Below the pieces are notes generated by a model that saw nothing but the letters and a program-made list of their open reading frames with translations, did no database searches and was not told the DNA's origin. A stretch of 64,000 nucleotides of DNA from the NCBI GenBank assembly GCA_013339765.2, contig CM023452.1:163307581-163371580 (forward strand). Direction: 5' to 3'. Each line of letters opens with the position of its first letter. Within the stretch, counting starts at the first letter, position 1. This document shows positions 12,238 through 23,488 of this stretch, in pieces. Source of the stretch: Haemaphysalis longicornis. Taxonomy: Eukaryota > Arthropoda > Arachnida > Ixodida > Ixodidae. The translations under genes and the position numbers were made by a program.

Positions 12238-12775
12238 TAGAAAAAGTTTATTTGACGAGTATATACACACTACCCCTTACAATACAAGCACAAGACCAAG
12301 AACATTCGTGTAAAATGCCTACAAGTACATACAGAGGCTGACCATGGTCACCGAAATCACGTTAGCTATGACTGCCATTCCATCACTCTACAAGCACATA
12401 TATAGCTATAAATAAGAGTAACTGGACTGTATGTTACAAAGAACAATAAGCTATAACATATTGGTTTGAACGTTCAGGCTACTCGCCCTTTCTGTAAGAA
12501 AACGAAGCACATGACCACTATCTGAGGAACTGTTCCTTTCTAAGGAATAAAAGCTCGCCCGACAGCGAAGACAAAACTTGCCGTCGCATGCACCTCAGAA
12601 TAGGCCACACAGCCCGACAACGGTACGCACTTGCGGCCGCTCCGCAGCGGTTTCGCCACAATGCGAAAGCACCTGCGACTGTGAACAGGCACGCAAAGCG
12701 CCCCTGGGACAGCACCTTCCGTTCTATATCGCCCGATTCCTAAGCCTCGAAATCTTATTAATTATTCGTAAATAA
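12238..12775 (-). repeat. LINE 3'-end copy related to 5829-6230
   Basis: It shares with 5829-6230, in the same order, GTTTATTTGAC, a CATGGTC/AATGGTC word, TGTTACAAAG, GCTATAACA-ATTGGTTTG, AATAGGCCACACAGCC, and TATATCGCC-GATTCCTA-GCCTCGAA. In minus orientation it would end with AATAAAC, a plausible polyadenylation end. It carries an extra GC-rich stretch (12620-12710). No RT is present, so this is a 5'-truncated copy. Confidence 0.7.
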
Positions 12776-12814
12776 TCATCTAACTCGAGAAGTATTCCCT
12801 TAATCACAAACGTA

Positions 12815-13341
12815 TTAATGAGGCACTTGTACGTACTTACGAGAGGCATCTAACTGCGGTATTTTCAGCGACGAACTAACTGCGTACTCATTTATTCTAA
12901 CTGATAACGACACCCCGCGAAATATAAAAACTACCGCGTGACGGCGCTCCCGCGCGCCTCATAAAGCAGCGCCTTCAAATAAGCTGATTGATAGCGACTG
13001 CGTCGCCTGTCAGCCGCCCAAACAGACAGCGCATCACCTTGATAATGGCATGCAAGGAAGGAGCAGCAACAGCAATTGCTTCGCGGGACGCGTGTGGCAG
13101 ATAAGGCACAAACCCGATCACGATTTCTTCTTTTTCTTTGCTTTATTTCATTCTGGCTAACTCAGAGGCAGCCAGCTTGAGGGCATTGCTTTACGAGGCG
13201 CACGGGAGCGCCGCCACGTGGTAGTTTTTGTATTTCGCGGGGTTTCTTTATCAGTCCGAATAAATGAGTACGCAATTTGTTCTTCGCTGAAAATACCGCA
13301 ATTAGATGCCCCTTGTTGTTACCTACAAGCTCCTCATTGAC
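12815..13341. mobile_element. MITE with about 170-bp terminal inverted repeats
   Basis: The left arm 12815-12985 and the reverse complement of 13170-13341 match closely. Both begin AATGAGG, then share GGCATCTAA, TGCGGTATTTTCAGCGA, TGCGTACTCATTTATTC, CCCCGCGAAATA, AAAAACTACC and GGCGGCGCTCCCG or its close variant. The 185-bp core has no ORF. The right tip ends only a few bases from the TTAA that flanks the next element (13345). The target duplication is unclear. Confidence 0.8.
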
Positions 13342-13672
13342 ACTTTAAAGGAGCTATGAAGAGAAAACAAAAGTTTGTTTTATTCGAAAGATTAGGTGTT
13401 TCATAGTACCCTAAGCGCTTTCCCGGAAGCAAATGATGCTTTATTCACTGAGAAATAAGGCAATTTAGGCCAAAAGTTTAAATCTCCCGCTAAATTGCGC
13501 ATTTCGTGACGTCAACAATGGCGTAATACGAACCGGTACATGAAACAGATACTTAGTATGTCGACTCCATATAGCACCCACAAGCGGGAATCAAACAGGA
13601 ACTGGAACTCGCGCCGAAACCGCGGCCATTTTAAAAATACTAGTAAAACCTAGTGCACCCACAGCCCTAGTC

Positions 13673-13912
13673 ATGGAATCGCCTGATCCGGAGAACAAAA
13701 CTCTCGCCGAGAAGCTCGGGCTTCCATTTAATAACCTCACACCACTTGAACGCTCAATGCCCCTACGTGCACGAGCGGCAGGAGTTGTGGGATACGCGGA
13801 TGGACCGGAAAGCGACCATTCCGCAATAGCCCAGCCGTCGCTGCCTCGTCAGCCCCGTCGCGACGGACGAATACAGACTGGTACGTATTTGCCGTATTTT
13901 TATTATGGTTAA
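13673..13912 (+). CDS. short conserved ORF of the TTAA/THAP element, unknown function
   Basis: This 79-codon ATG ORF begins MESPDPENKTLAEKLGLPF and contains NNLTPLERS. I do not recognise it. The same N-terminal block occurs in the second copy of the element (45814-45966, other strand), also starting at an ATG and breaking down after about 50 residues. In both copies it is convergent with the THAP ORF. It may be a transposon accessory exon, a captured host exon, or the start of a spliced gene; the region after about residue 30 is not conserved between copies. No signal peptide or membrane segment is seen. Confidence 0.4.
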   Translation: MESPDPENKTLAEKLGLPFNNLTPLERSMPLRARAAGVVGYADGPESDHSAIAQPSLPRQPRRDGRIQTGTYLPYFYYG

Positions 13913-14054
13913 TAATAGTTCAATTTCAGTAGCAGTATCGCTTATGCCAGTTGGCCGGTGTCGTGTATGGAAAGCCGTTCGCGCGAGCTGTCTGCTCCGA
14001 CCAGAAAGATACGAGCTTCAATGCGCGGTATGTACGGCATTTCTTCCCCCGAGG

Positions 14055-14357
14055 TCAGAGCTCTTTGACGGCGATTTGACGAAGTCGGCGACGAGCGCCA
14101 GCATGTCCCAGGAGTGAGCTAACGTAAGGGTCCCTGCCGTAATCACTTCCTCGGAAATGAAGCGAGCACACTCGTACTTCCTCGAGCTCTCTTTCTCCTC
14201 CGTTTGCAAAGTTCACAAAACGTAGCCACTTGCTTCGCCGAGGTTCGTCGTTGGGCAGCACATGAAAGGAGATCTCCTCACCGGCGGGGATGTCGCACTC
14301 CCTTGACGATTTGCCCGTACTACATGGGCATTTCAAAACGCAGCAACGAAATTTCAT
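14055..14357 (-). CDS. THAP-type zinc-finger protein fragment (transposon-encoded)
   Basis: THAP domains are C2CH zinc fingers that bind DNA in P-element and Kolobok transposases and in derived host factors. From the ATG at 14357 the protein has CCVLKC near residues 5-10, FHVLP at 31-35, the conserved Trp at 44 (SKWLRF), and CSLHF at 64-68, giving C-x3/4-C ... C-x2-H. I preferred this ATG over the upstream frame start because the domain begins right there. Nothing recognisable follows the finger (residues 75-100), so a downstream exon or transposase core is missing. The frame is open in this copy, whereas the paralogue at 45313 has stops. Confidence 0.7.
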   Translation of the reverse strand: MKFRCCVLKCPCSTGKSSRECDIPAGEEISFHVLPNDEPRRSKWLRFVNFANGGERELEEVRVCSLHFRGSDYGRDPYVSSLLGHAGARRRLRQIAVKEL

Positions 14358-15053
14358 TGTAAAGTACTCGAACAAACTGAAGTTTTCAGTGGTTGTAAAC
14401 TGGAAACGAGCTCCTAACAACAGCAGCAAGCCAACACCATTCCAAAACTTCTGCGACGACTGTCACTATCCTCGTCGCTGCTTGCTGTTCCTTACTCCCC
14501 CCGTTTCTATTTTTACCTTTGCTGGTTGGCGATATGACGGCCAACCTCCTGGAAAGGGATTACAATACCAAGCAAGGTCGCGGCTGTGCGTGCTGGGAGG
14601 GTTCGTTGGCCCCGAAGAGCCTCAAACCCGAAAATTCGTCCGCGCGACGGTGGCGACGGCGAGATGTCGTGTTCGGCTGGCGGTAGTTTCGTACGCATTG
14701 GCATACACGCTTGCGTGTTTATTCGGAACTTCAACCGTTTACTCCACCGTTCTTAGTGTCATAAAAGGAATGTGCAGTATGTTTAACGGGCATATAGTTC
14801 ACTATGCAAACTGGTAAGTCCTACCTAACTTGCGTTTGCGTTTTCCGGCCTCCGCCAATCGCAGAGCATTCTCGTGTGACATCATAGGTTCTATTGCGGG
14901 AAATGAGCTGGTGGGTTGCATGGTCATTCCCTTTTTTCCTAATTATGTAGCTTATTTGAGCGAAGTTTGTGTTAAAAGTGGTGTCAGTATGGTTCTAACG
15001 AGGCAATCTTTCGAATGAACCAAACTTGTGTTTTCTCTTCATGGCTCCTTTAA

Positions 15054-15826
15054 AGAACGTCAATACAAAACTGCTGTTGGCAGAGTTATTTATTAATATT
15101 ATATACAGACCTACGCTCTGTTTTGCGAGAGCAAATATTAAGAAGGCTTGGAAAAAAAGTATTATTAACCACAATATACAAATAAGGCTGCCCCCATGAC
15201 ATCGCGCTCGTAGCTCTAGCACTAAATCCCAACAGCCCCACCAGACTGCTGAGAACGCGACAAACTTGAATTCCGCCAACCTCCAGATAAGAGGGAAACA
15301 GCGTGAGAGGTAGGCCGATGAGGCAGGAGAGGCAATTACGGGGCAGGAGCTGCCAAACCTATCATCTCTCGACGACATTTGCAGCGATGCGAGTAAATGC
15401 GCGGCCAATTTGTTTCTTTTCTTTTTGTAGTTCTTAACGTGCCACTGCACCGGTTTGACCTGCATTCCATCACCTACTGTCAGCAATCGGCTGCTATTCT
15501 TCTACTCCATACGCGTTTGCTCGGCCTGCCGTCGATGTTATACCCTCTTGTTCTCAGTCCATTGCCAATTCACCCGGTGCAAAGTACACAACTTCTGCGA
15601 GCTCGTCGGTGTCCTTCAATGTATGTCTTTAAAAGGCCAAGAGTTACGTCGGTATGTGGGCAAAAGCACGCGCCCTGCCGATGTCCACAAAATGCGCTAC
15701 CCGATATTGCCCACGACAAGCGTCCATCGCGACTGAAAATTCTCTAACGGGTTCCACACCCTTCCACGCGTTTCAGAGTGATACGTACATCGAAAATAAT
15801 AAAATAAACAGTAAAAAAATTGGCGC
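15054..15826. other. stretch without recognisable gene
   Basis: Open frames on both strands here (for example 14995-15486 minus and 15397-15747 plus) overlap each other and show no domain. No repeat edge is evident. Confidence 0.5.
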
Positions 15827-16140
15827 AGCTTGCACCAGTGGTGCAAGGCTGGAGAAACGGCAGAGCTGGCGGTCCTTCGTTCTTCGGTCAAGACCCGGCT
15901 TTTGCAGCTCGCATGGATTTCCGAACGTGCTGGTCAATTTCTGTTTACTGGCCGGCCCGGATCGTTTTGCTCGGAGGCTTTCGCATCTCTGGCAACGTGG
16001 ACCGCATTAGCACGCGCCAGAACCGGCGGCAACCGGCTTCGCGAACTCGGCGTCTGTAGCGCGAGCTGTCCTGTGCTCTCCACTTCAGGCGCGAACGCAC
16101 GCGAACTGGCGAGAAGAAGAGCACGCGAGAGATCACGCCA
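15827..16140 (+). repeat. interspersed repeat family B, copy 2 (best preserved)
   Basis: It starts with GCGCAGCTTGCACCAGTGG and runs through GGATCGTTTTGCTCGGAGG, AGCACGCGCCAGAACCGG, CGGCTTCGCGAACTCGG and CCACTTCAGGCGCGAACGC to AGATCACGCCATTTTAT. It matches 2036-2330 and the split copy 30780-31400. Open frames in it are GC-driven. It is flanked downstream by AT-rich DNA, which may be its 3' tail. Confidence 0.7.
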
Positions 16141-17469
16141 TTTTATTTATTCTCATTTTATTATAAATTTTATATTAGTTTTGGGACTATTAGGTATTTT
16201 ATTATGAAGACCACTGATACTACTAAAACGTTCACCATAGAAGCCGCTGAACACCCCTCGTAATTTTTCATGTTTTATTCGTGTACTGTTTTTGATAAGA
16301 ATTTGCATGGCTTATATTTCGCCATGACTGCATACTGCTACGAATACTCGGAATGGTTAAAACGAGATGCGTCATCAGCACAGCTGGAAAACAATTTTTT
16401 CATGCTACGGTGTGCACAGTAAAAAAAACTCGCATGGGGAAGCGGAAAACTGAGATGTCTACGCTGCTGATGCAATCATGAAACACCGTAGTAGTGCTGA
16501 AACATGGCTGCGCTGTTTCTGCTGCTATCTATTCCAACATCCTCGACAATACGTTTGTTCCGCCGTCAGGTGGTGTAATCCTACTGCACATTTGCATCGT
16601 GCGGCAAAATTGCGGATGGTACCTGTTGCGCACGCTGCGGTGAAACGCGGCCTTAAGAACTTCATTACTAACAGTACAGTTGCGACCACTATTTATTTAT
16701 TTATTATGTAGTTATTTCTTTTACCCGTACAATCATGGCCGAAGCCATACAGAAGGGAGGGCCAAGTACAACCACAATTAAAATCGGTGAATGGGGAAAA
16801 ATACACATCTCATATCCATGGTGTTGCGGTGATACATGGTACTATTTAAAAACCTTTACCAAGCAAACCGCTTCTTCGCCCGCGCCCAACACCTTGCAAG
16901 AAGGGCCCACTCTGTCTTCCATCCTTCTTAATATCGATAACGGCGACACACCGTCGCTCCCCATTAGGAAAACAAATAGCAATGAACCCCGCTCACGGCT
17001 TAATGGGGAAATCCCAGCTGCACAGGACCATCCTGGACCGGTAAACTTTATTGGCACTTCTGGATGGATGAAGCACGGGTTAAAATCACTAAGTAAAAAT
17101 CTACACAATAAAAAACAGACTTGGCCGGGTTATGTTATCTGCCTCTGATGAATAAGAAGCATTCGCGAGACATTGTTGTCGTAACATTTAAAAACTTTCA
17201 GGGGACACGACGTTTGGGTCTTAAGACGCGAAATGCGAAAGAGTTGTTTTAGCGTTGAGGGAGCGTTTTTGAACGGAGCTGCTGCGTATGCCACACAAGC
17301 TGCCTAAGCTCAGAAGATATCCGAAAGGACAAAACTAGCAGCAACGGTTTTATAATGACCGGCACACGACAACCAACACCATCGGCGTGAGTGCCTATCG
17401 TCGTCGTATAAATGATAGCACAGCGCAGTAGAAAGAAAGGACGCGGGATTTGAGGTCTCGCTCCCGGAC
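16141..17469. other. mostly unassigned, one ATG ORF
   Basis: AT-rich after the repeat. A plus-strand ORF of 137 codons (16735-17148) is the only sizeable frame; it has no domain I can name. A short ATTTATTTATTTATT run lies at 16690-16705. Confidence 0.45.
16735..17148 (+). CDS. unrecognised 137-codon ORF
   Basis: It starts at an ATG with a fair context (ATCATGG) and has mixed composition: KIGEWGKIHISYPW near residues 22-35 and a Pro/Ser/Thr-rich middle. There is no signal peptide, membrane segment or repeat. Codon usage is not clearly different from the surrounding non-coding DNA. It could be a chance ORF or a degraded repeat ORF. Confidence 0.15.
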   Translation: MAEAIQKGGPSTTTIKIGEWGKIHISYPWCCGDTWYYLKTFTKQTASSPAPNTLQEGPTLSSILLNIDNGDTPSLPIRKTNSNEPRSRLNGEIPAAQDHPGPVNFIGTSGWMKHGLKSLSKNLHNKKQTWPGYVICL

Positions 17470-17712
17470 GTACTAGCGGCGTCAAATGAAACGCGAACAC
17501 GGAAATATAAACCAGAAACTGCTAAATTTAAAAATACTGTTGGTAGAGATCATATAATGGCATGCTCATGGTATATCTGGAAATCCACATTTCCCAGCTT
17601 TGTTTTTGCAACTAAGCCATGCAGCATTTTGGATTCCATGGAAAGAAATCGTACTATATGTGTATTCAGGTTCATACTTTCGTGTTCGCGTTTCATTTGA
17701 CGCCGGTAGTAC
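17470..17712. repeat. 44-bp inverted repeat with 155-bp spacer
   Basis: The left arm 17470-17513 and the reverse complement of 17669-17712 agree at 40 of 44 positions by my count, including a perfect GGCGTCAAATGAAACGCGAA core. It may be the two ends or the subterminal arms of a small transposon. No target duplication could be recognised. Confidence 0.65.
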
Positions 17713-18344
17713 ATATCGGCGCACTACCGGCATGTGTAGTTTCCGCACTCCCGTCCGCGCAGATAAACTGTTGAACACATCTTATTCCAGCTTCAGGCGG
17801 GCACTTACTTCATCATGCCGCCATCGTCCTCTCAGTTAACGTTGATGGCTTCATTCCTGGGATATGTGATCGCAGTCTAGATAAACAAGAAACAGCAGCA
17901 CGGCAGTTGCGAACACGTAGTGGCCGCACAGAATCGTACAATGGGCCTAGTGACACTTTAGTCGTACTGCACGCGAATATGCGCTTCTAAAAAGATTCAG
18001 GCAGGTTGCATGACACTGCCACTGAGCCATAACAACGATGTATCCTTTGGAGTGAAATGCCCTGTGTAAATGAGCAACTAAAGAAAGACTCAAGATGGAC
18101 ACTCTTCGGTTCTGCTCCAAATTTACACGCTATCGCAGATTCCGACTGGTCGCCCTAGGTTAATGACTAGTTGCACGCGGTTAATGATTAACATCAGGCT
18201 AAAAAAACCGAGGTTAATGAATATATTTTCCTGGAAACGAAACAATAAAAATGGACTCAAAAAAGTCCCCATTGTACAACAAAAACGAAATTGGCTTCAT
18301 TTTAGGCCACAACCATAACAAAAATTAGGAGAGGCGATAAGGGG
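17713..18344. other. stretch without recognisable gene
   Basis: AT-rich. A small duplicated word GGTTAATGA occurs at about 18160, 18180 and 18213. No ORF or RNA gene can be supported. Confidence 0.45.
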
Positions 18345-18779
18345 ATGATTAGCGGTAAAGTAAAGCTGAATCTCGACAGTGAAAGAAGGAACCTTGGGAA
18401 CAGTAACAAACCCAGCATAGAGTCAGTCAGTGCAAGGACGGGGGAGTTTCAAAACACCGTTCGAAACAAATTCACTCCTTTAACTTTGGACTACGAGCAT
18501 AGTGCAGACATGCTAAATGACAACACAACAACGGAAATCACACAGTCTGCAGCCGCTCCGCGAGACGCAGCAAGTAGGACGCCAACTAGCAAACTTATTC
18601 AGAAAACTAAGGCACTCATTGTGAAACATAATAACATGGAAGTATCGAGTATTGTGGATCAAATTGGATTTGCGGAGCTGCTGAAATTGAATAATAGAAC
18701 TGAGAAGTACTATATCCGTGCGAAAAACAACATCGCAAGGGTCGAGGAAATGCTGGAAAAAATTAAAACCATCAATTGA
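18345..18779 (+). CDS. unrecognised 144-codon ORF in LINE context
   Basis: An ATG ORF rich in Asn, Thr, Lys and Glu with a helical, charged C-terminus (RAKNNIARVEEMLEKIKTIN). It has no Cys knuckle or RT motif. It lies just upstream of, and on the same strand as, a LINE C-terminal fragment (18905-19460). It may therefore be an ORF1 piece or an unrelated relic. I cannot assign it. Confidence 0.25.
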   Translation: MISGKVKLNLDSERRNLGNSNKPSIESVSARTGEFQNTVRNKFTPLTLDYEHSADMLNDNTTTEITQSAAAPRDAASRTPTSKLIQKTKALIVKHNNMEVSSIVDQIGFAELLKLNNRTEKYYIRAKNNIARVEEMLEKIKTIN

Positions 18780-18904
18780 CTAAGAAGAGGCTAGCTATTG
18801 GTAAAATCACAATTTAAGCACTCAGGGACGATCAAGGTAACGTTACGCCCAGCTTGGCCGAGATAATAAAAGTAGCGCAACGATTCTGACCTGAGAACGA
18901 GGCT

Positions 18905-19460
18905 CCCAGAGCTAATCCCACGTCGAAATGAGACGCTTTACCATAGGTTGCAGCTCAACGAAGCATTTACGAACTCCCACCGACATCGCCTCGGTCAAAC
19001 CATAAACCCTTATTGTGATAACTGTGGTTTGCCAGGAAAGGAACACATCTTATTAGAGTATCCGGCGTGCGGCCAGGAAAGGAACAACCTCGCCATAAAG
19101 ATTGAGTGCCTCAACAACGGACTTTTATCATTCAAAGCTCTTCTTGGACCATGGTAATCTCAATAATCACAGGAAAAGAAGTAGATGCAGTGTTTGATTA
19201 TTTACACATCAGTGTCGCAGAGTCAATGCAGCACTCTACATCCTCGTCCTACGAGACCAACTTGACTTTTATGTAGCCCACGGAACACTCCATGTTCCCT
19301 TATTTTTTACGTCTTCCTTTTCCCCCTCTCTTTCGCCCTGCTTCCTTAGGGCCTTTATTCTATTCACCCCATCCCCGCAGAGTAGCATGTACCCGAATAC
19401 AAGCCTGCAGACCACTCTGCTTCCTTCTAATAAAGAGCTCTTTCTCTCTCTCTCTCTTCC
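18905..19460 (+). mobile_element. LINE C-terminal zinc-finger fragment and 3' end
   Basis: The frame ETLYHRLQLNEAFTN followed by CDNCGLPGKEHILLEYPAC gives the C-x2-C...H...C finger that ends many I-clade LINE proteins. After the stop at about 19155 there is a 3' UTR of about 270 bases with TAATAAAGAGC and a TC-rich tail (about 19440-19460). Upstream RT and RNase H are not visible, so this is a 5'-truncated or rearranged copy. Confidence 0.6.
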
Positions 19461-19972
19461 TTTGTAGTGCAAGCTGCACCAATGTTCTTTTCTGCAGCAA
19501 AATTAATAGTACTCTTCATGCGTGTGGACTACCGCCCCACACGACAAAATATTTGCAAAAGAACCATACAAACCCGTTTGTACCATGATTAGTAAGCGTT
19601 GTGTACAAAATTCATTTTCTTGCGGTAAACAAACACGTTGTCCAAAGTGGAATATGTTGAAATGAGCGATCAAAGGTGCATTATTACAACGCTCATTCAA
19701 CGATTCAAAGTCTTTCCAAGTTCAGTGGCGAGACGGCTAGTGTGCCTGAACTTGATGCGTGCTTATTATTACCGCAATAATTATGGATGCCCGGTTACTA
19801 GCGTGAACATCATTCCTGTAAAATTAGGAAGGCAGACAACATTACTCAGGCACCCACGACAAGCTCTTACATAACGGAACAGATGCTTAGTCACAGGGAT
19901 GCCTGTATCCAATTTCAGGCAACCAAATAATACCAGAAAGCGTCCAGCGAAATAGTTGCACTTCAAGATCAG

Positions 19973-20359
19973 GTGACTACTATTCAAAATCAACTCCACC
20001 AGTTTATGGAGAAATTTGGTCAAACACTCACAACTCACCAGACCTCAATTCCCCCTCCCAGCGAAACACAACGAAAGAAAAAACATTATCCATCCAATGT
20101 TCCCCAAGCTCTTTCTCCGAATAGAAGATTACTACAATGGAATCACCGTAGTTTCTCTCTAACCGGTCCGCTACTCAATTCCCAGGTGGGAACGCTCCGT
20201 CCTACAGCATTACTGCTTCAGGAAACACGTTGTCTTTGTAAAATGTTAAATCATACCACCTTTTCAGATCCTACTACTCCAATCATTATCGGGAGAGACT
20301 TCAACGCTGTCAACACCCTTGGGGCTACTCCTCCACAAAACGTCGAGGCCCGCTTCTAG
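19973..20359 (+). pseudogene. LINE AP-endonuclease fragment
   Basis: The endonuclease would nick the target DNA. I see a RRLLQWNHRS start and TALLLQETRC, which is the conserved Q-E catalytic region. Near the end, PIIIGRDFNAV corresponds to the usual GGDFNA motif with Gly changed to Arg. The middle of the domain is deleted: only about 40 residues separate the two motifs, against roughly 80 usually. The frame then closes at 20357. Part of the N-terminus may belong to ORF1 linker sequence. Confidence 0.65.
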
Positions 20360-20658
20360 AGCCAACAATTGAGTACAGCCCCCTTCAACTAAGAAACGAA
20401 TACGGCGTCCGTAGACGAATTGGTCTTTATTGGGCTCAAAAAGATACTACACGGGACCTCACTCTAGCTACTCCTGGGGCGGTGAAGAGCTGGCACAGGT
20501 TAAACAGCACGTAGGGCACGGACCATTGTCCAATCTTCCTTCACATTAACAGCAAGAAATTACATTCTACACGTGATTATTATCAGATACACTGGACGTC
20601 ATGTTGCTCGCCATTTACAATCTCTTCTTAACCAACGCTGGAGGAATTCATCGCCTCC

Positions 20659-21441
20659 ATGAAACAAGCACAATCTCCCGCAGCTGCAGGAGTCACTACC
20701 ATGGCAGAAGTGGACGGTCCTGATTCCCACGTATTCCAACTTCTCCGCAAGGGAGATCGGCTAACCAAACAATATCGTACACAAGAAAAACGACATGATC
20801 ACATGATGCAGCTGAAGCGTCATTATCGTATTTGCGAAAATCAGGTAACATTACAAAATGAGAATACGCAGAATTTCTGCCAAGATCTTGGACATGAACC
20901 TGGTCTCACTCGTCTGTGGGGTGTCTTCCGCAGCATGAACGGCCATGCGAAGGTACGTCTCCCGATCCTGGATGAGATGTGCCTTCAAAAAAGATACACA
21001 CAAGTGGAAGATACCATCATTAACGCGTTGTTTCCTCACACTGTTGCGGATCCTTCAACCCTCCCACGTCTACTGATCATCAACACTGATCACCCCCTGC
21101 CGGAACTAGACTTCCCTTTCACCTCGAGAGAACTGCAAGTAGCCGTTTCTCCAGGCAAGCCCAAATATGCTTCTGGTCACGATCAAGTTAAGTTGCAAAA
21201 CCTCCGGAACATTCCTCCGCATGGCCTCGATGCTCTACTACATCTGGGCAAGCACTCCTGGGACTCAGGTGAGGTATATGACTCCCTGAAGGTAACGGTC
21301 ATTCAACCAATACGAAAACCAGGTAAACATCCTCGTTATCTTCGGAATATTCGTTCAATCGCTCTTACCCCTATATTATGTGAGCTTATCGAGCGTATGC
21401 TTAAAAATCGGCTTGCACATGACTTGGAGGGTCCAAATTAG
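20659..21441 (+). pseudogene. LINE reverse transcriptase, N-terminal part
   Basis: 260 codons. The block ASGHDQVKLQNLRNIPPHGL corresponds to the SAPGxDGI-xxLRN region. Then come KVTVIQPIRKPGKHP, a degraded RNIRSIALTP (normally YRPISLTS) and LCELIERMLKNRLAHDLE. The frame stops at 21439 just before motif A. Continuation in other frames reaches DISKTFDNVS (about 21565) and TLYADDIVVW (about 21825-21855), so the catalytic YADD is intact although the reading frame is lost. Confidence 0.75.
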
Positions 21442-22499
21442 TTTCTACCCGCCCTTACGGCTTCCGCCCCCACGTTGCTACCCACGTCTATCTGTGGCTG
21501 CTCCGGAAGCTTATTAATCGGACCTCGCGCGAGGCCTTGCCGGACTAGGTACTCTCCTCAGACATACACAAGACATTTGATAATGTCAGCTAATTAGGAA
21601 TCCTTCAGGAACTTGCCGTCGCCATCCCTAGCCAGAAAGCTCAGGCCTGGATATGCAGCTTTCTTCAACATCGACCTTTTGTTTTAACCCTCCAGCCCGT
21701 GAACCCACTATGTTATACCTAGACAGGGGAGCCCCGGAGCCCCACAAGTGTCCATTTTGGCTCTTCTCTTCTGTAATCTGGCAAGGAACCGCGTGTCCCG
21801 AACTAGGGCACTGTAATCCGGTTCACGCTTTATGCGGACGACATTGTGGTATGGACCGAAGCCACCGGTTATGACACGAAAGAGACTATGCAAACAGAGT
21901 TGCAAGCAGCAGTCCTTAGCTTGGAACATACGCTGCCCAATTCCAGCTGCAGCTATCCCCCACAAAAGCAGAACCGCTCAGCGTAGATGGTAAACGTAGT
22001 ACATGTAAGGAACAGAATATTCCCCTTCAAGTGGGGGATACAATCCCTGAATCTCACAACGGTACAATTCGACTGCTGGGCGCTTCAGTCATCAGTTTTC
22101 ATAGCCGAAAAACAGTGGATAGCATCACTTAAGAAACCCTGGCGTACCACCTCACACCTAGTTACGCGGATACCTAATAAACATGGAGGGGCGCACCAAG
22201 CAGTTTGTACCATGCTCGCGCATGCCGTGGCATGTGGACGTTTCACTTACGCTTCCCGTTCTATGAACTAGGACAGTCACATGTTAATGCTATTCACAAG
22301 AGGAATCGTAACCTCCCCCGTGCGATTAGCGGCCTCCCCTCATTCGCTCAGGTAGATACTCTCCACAAAGCAGTTCCTCTTCCGCCTCTCAGTAACCTGA
22401 TCGAAGAGACCAAACTACGTTGCTAGTATCATCTGAACCATTCAGAACAAGGAAAAAGACTGCAGAAATGGGACCACCTAAATAGCGACTCTGGCAGCA

Positions 22500-23488
22500 C
22501 CGATTCGCCGCCAGCAGTCCCTACGTGGGAACGCCCCTCCATCGGTATTCCACGTCGACACCCGATCCGGCGCAATATCGTAATAGTCCGCGAACAATAC
22601 GTTTCCACACTCGCAGATTACAAGGCAGGCGACGAATTTGACATTTACACCAACCTGTATTTGAATGAGATGACGGCAGCCATTGCCTAGACATCTACAG
22701 ACTTTCCAGAATTGGATCGATCCCGGAAAATTTCCCCTACGTACGGCCTTGTAGAAGAAGTAGAACATCTGGGCATTATGACAGCCACCCGGCAAATTTA
22801 TAAACATTCCGTCCGTGTCACCGCGAAGACATTTCGCATTATCACGCATTCTCAGGTTGCTTTGCGAGAAGGAACTCTCCGTTTTACCCTAACAGTAGGG
22901 CGACAAATATCCTGACCAGAATACGGTACCTACAAATGGAAGGATTCAAAATTCGCATTGTTTGGACTCCGGGACACACTTCCGGCGCACAAGGCAACCA
23001 CATGGCTCGCGACGCCGCCAGGAAGAGGTCACAATCACCTCCCGCGGTGTCTCCCGTACCCGTCATTCCTGTCCAAGCAGATTGGCAACTCCAGATACGT
23101 CTCTTCAAAAAAGAAAGCAGTAAGGGTTTGAAAGATCAAACTCCGGTTGGCATCCTTACGCCTCTCAAGCCCTTCTCGCATCTGGGGAGGTATTCGCCAA
23201 TACAATGTATCAAAGGCAGCCTATACACCACAAATTATACATAATTGGTCAGCCCCAGTAGGCTCTCAATTGCACCGATTTTCTCACTGTAATAAAGATG
23301 ACATACAAAATCTCTTCCACTCAATTTGGCTCTGTCCTATATTCGCCCGTAACCGCCGTCAGCTGCTAACTGCAGGTCCTGCACCCGTGAATGAACTGGA
23401 GCGCGTCAGTCGTTTCCGTGACGACCACGCTAATATACAAATAATAACCCGGTACACCCTTGAGAACGGTCTCTACAAATTGGTGTAG
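22500..23488 (+). pseudogene. LINE RNase H and C-terminal domain
   Basis: RNase H would remove RNA from the hybrid. The ITHSQVALRE segment (about 22840-22870) matches the TDSQAA motif with the catalytic Asp replaced by His. The last motif, IVWTPGHTSGAQGNHMARDA (about 22957-23015), is well kept. The C-terminal part (RFSHCNKDDIQNLFHSIWLC and LTAGP) ends with a stop at 23486-23488. Several stops between 22500 and 22700 confirm inactivity. Confidence 0.7.

Larger units (their letters stand above)
13349..15049. mobile_element. Kolobok-like DNA transposon copy 1 (TTAA-flanked, THAP-encoding)
   Basis: Terminal inverted repeats start AGGAGCTATGAAGAGAAAAC at the left and are mirrored at 15006-15049. 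TTAA lies on both sides (13345-13348 and 15050-15053). It carries a THAP-domain ORF on the minus strand and a short conserved ORF on the plus strand. TTAA duplication plus a THAP domain is the combination known for Kolobok elements; piggyBac also uses TTAA but normally has no THAP. No DDE transposase core is visible, so the copy is probably non-autonomous or internally deleted. Its closest relative is the inverted copy at 44619-46271. Confidence 0.8.

Noticed and set aside
14290..14817. 175-codon plus-strand ORF
   Set aside because: Antisense to the THAP ORF inside the TTAA element and without recognisable domain.
15397..16207. Overlapping plus-strand ORFs around the family B repeat
   Set aside because: Frames overlap in all phases and coincide with a GC-rich repeat found elsewhere in the window.
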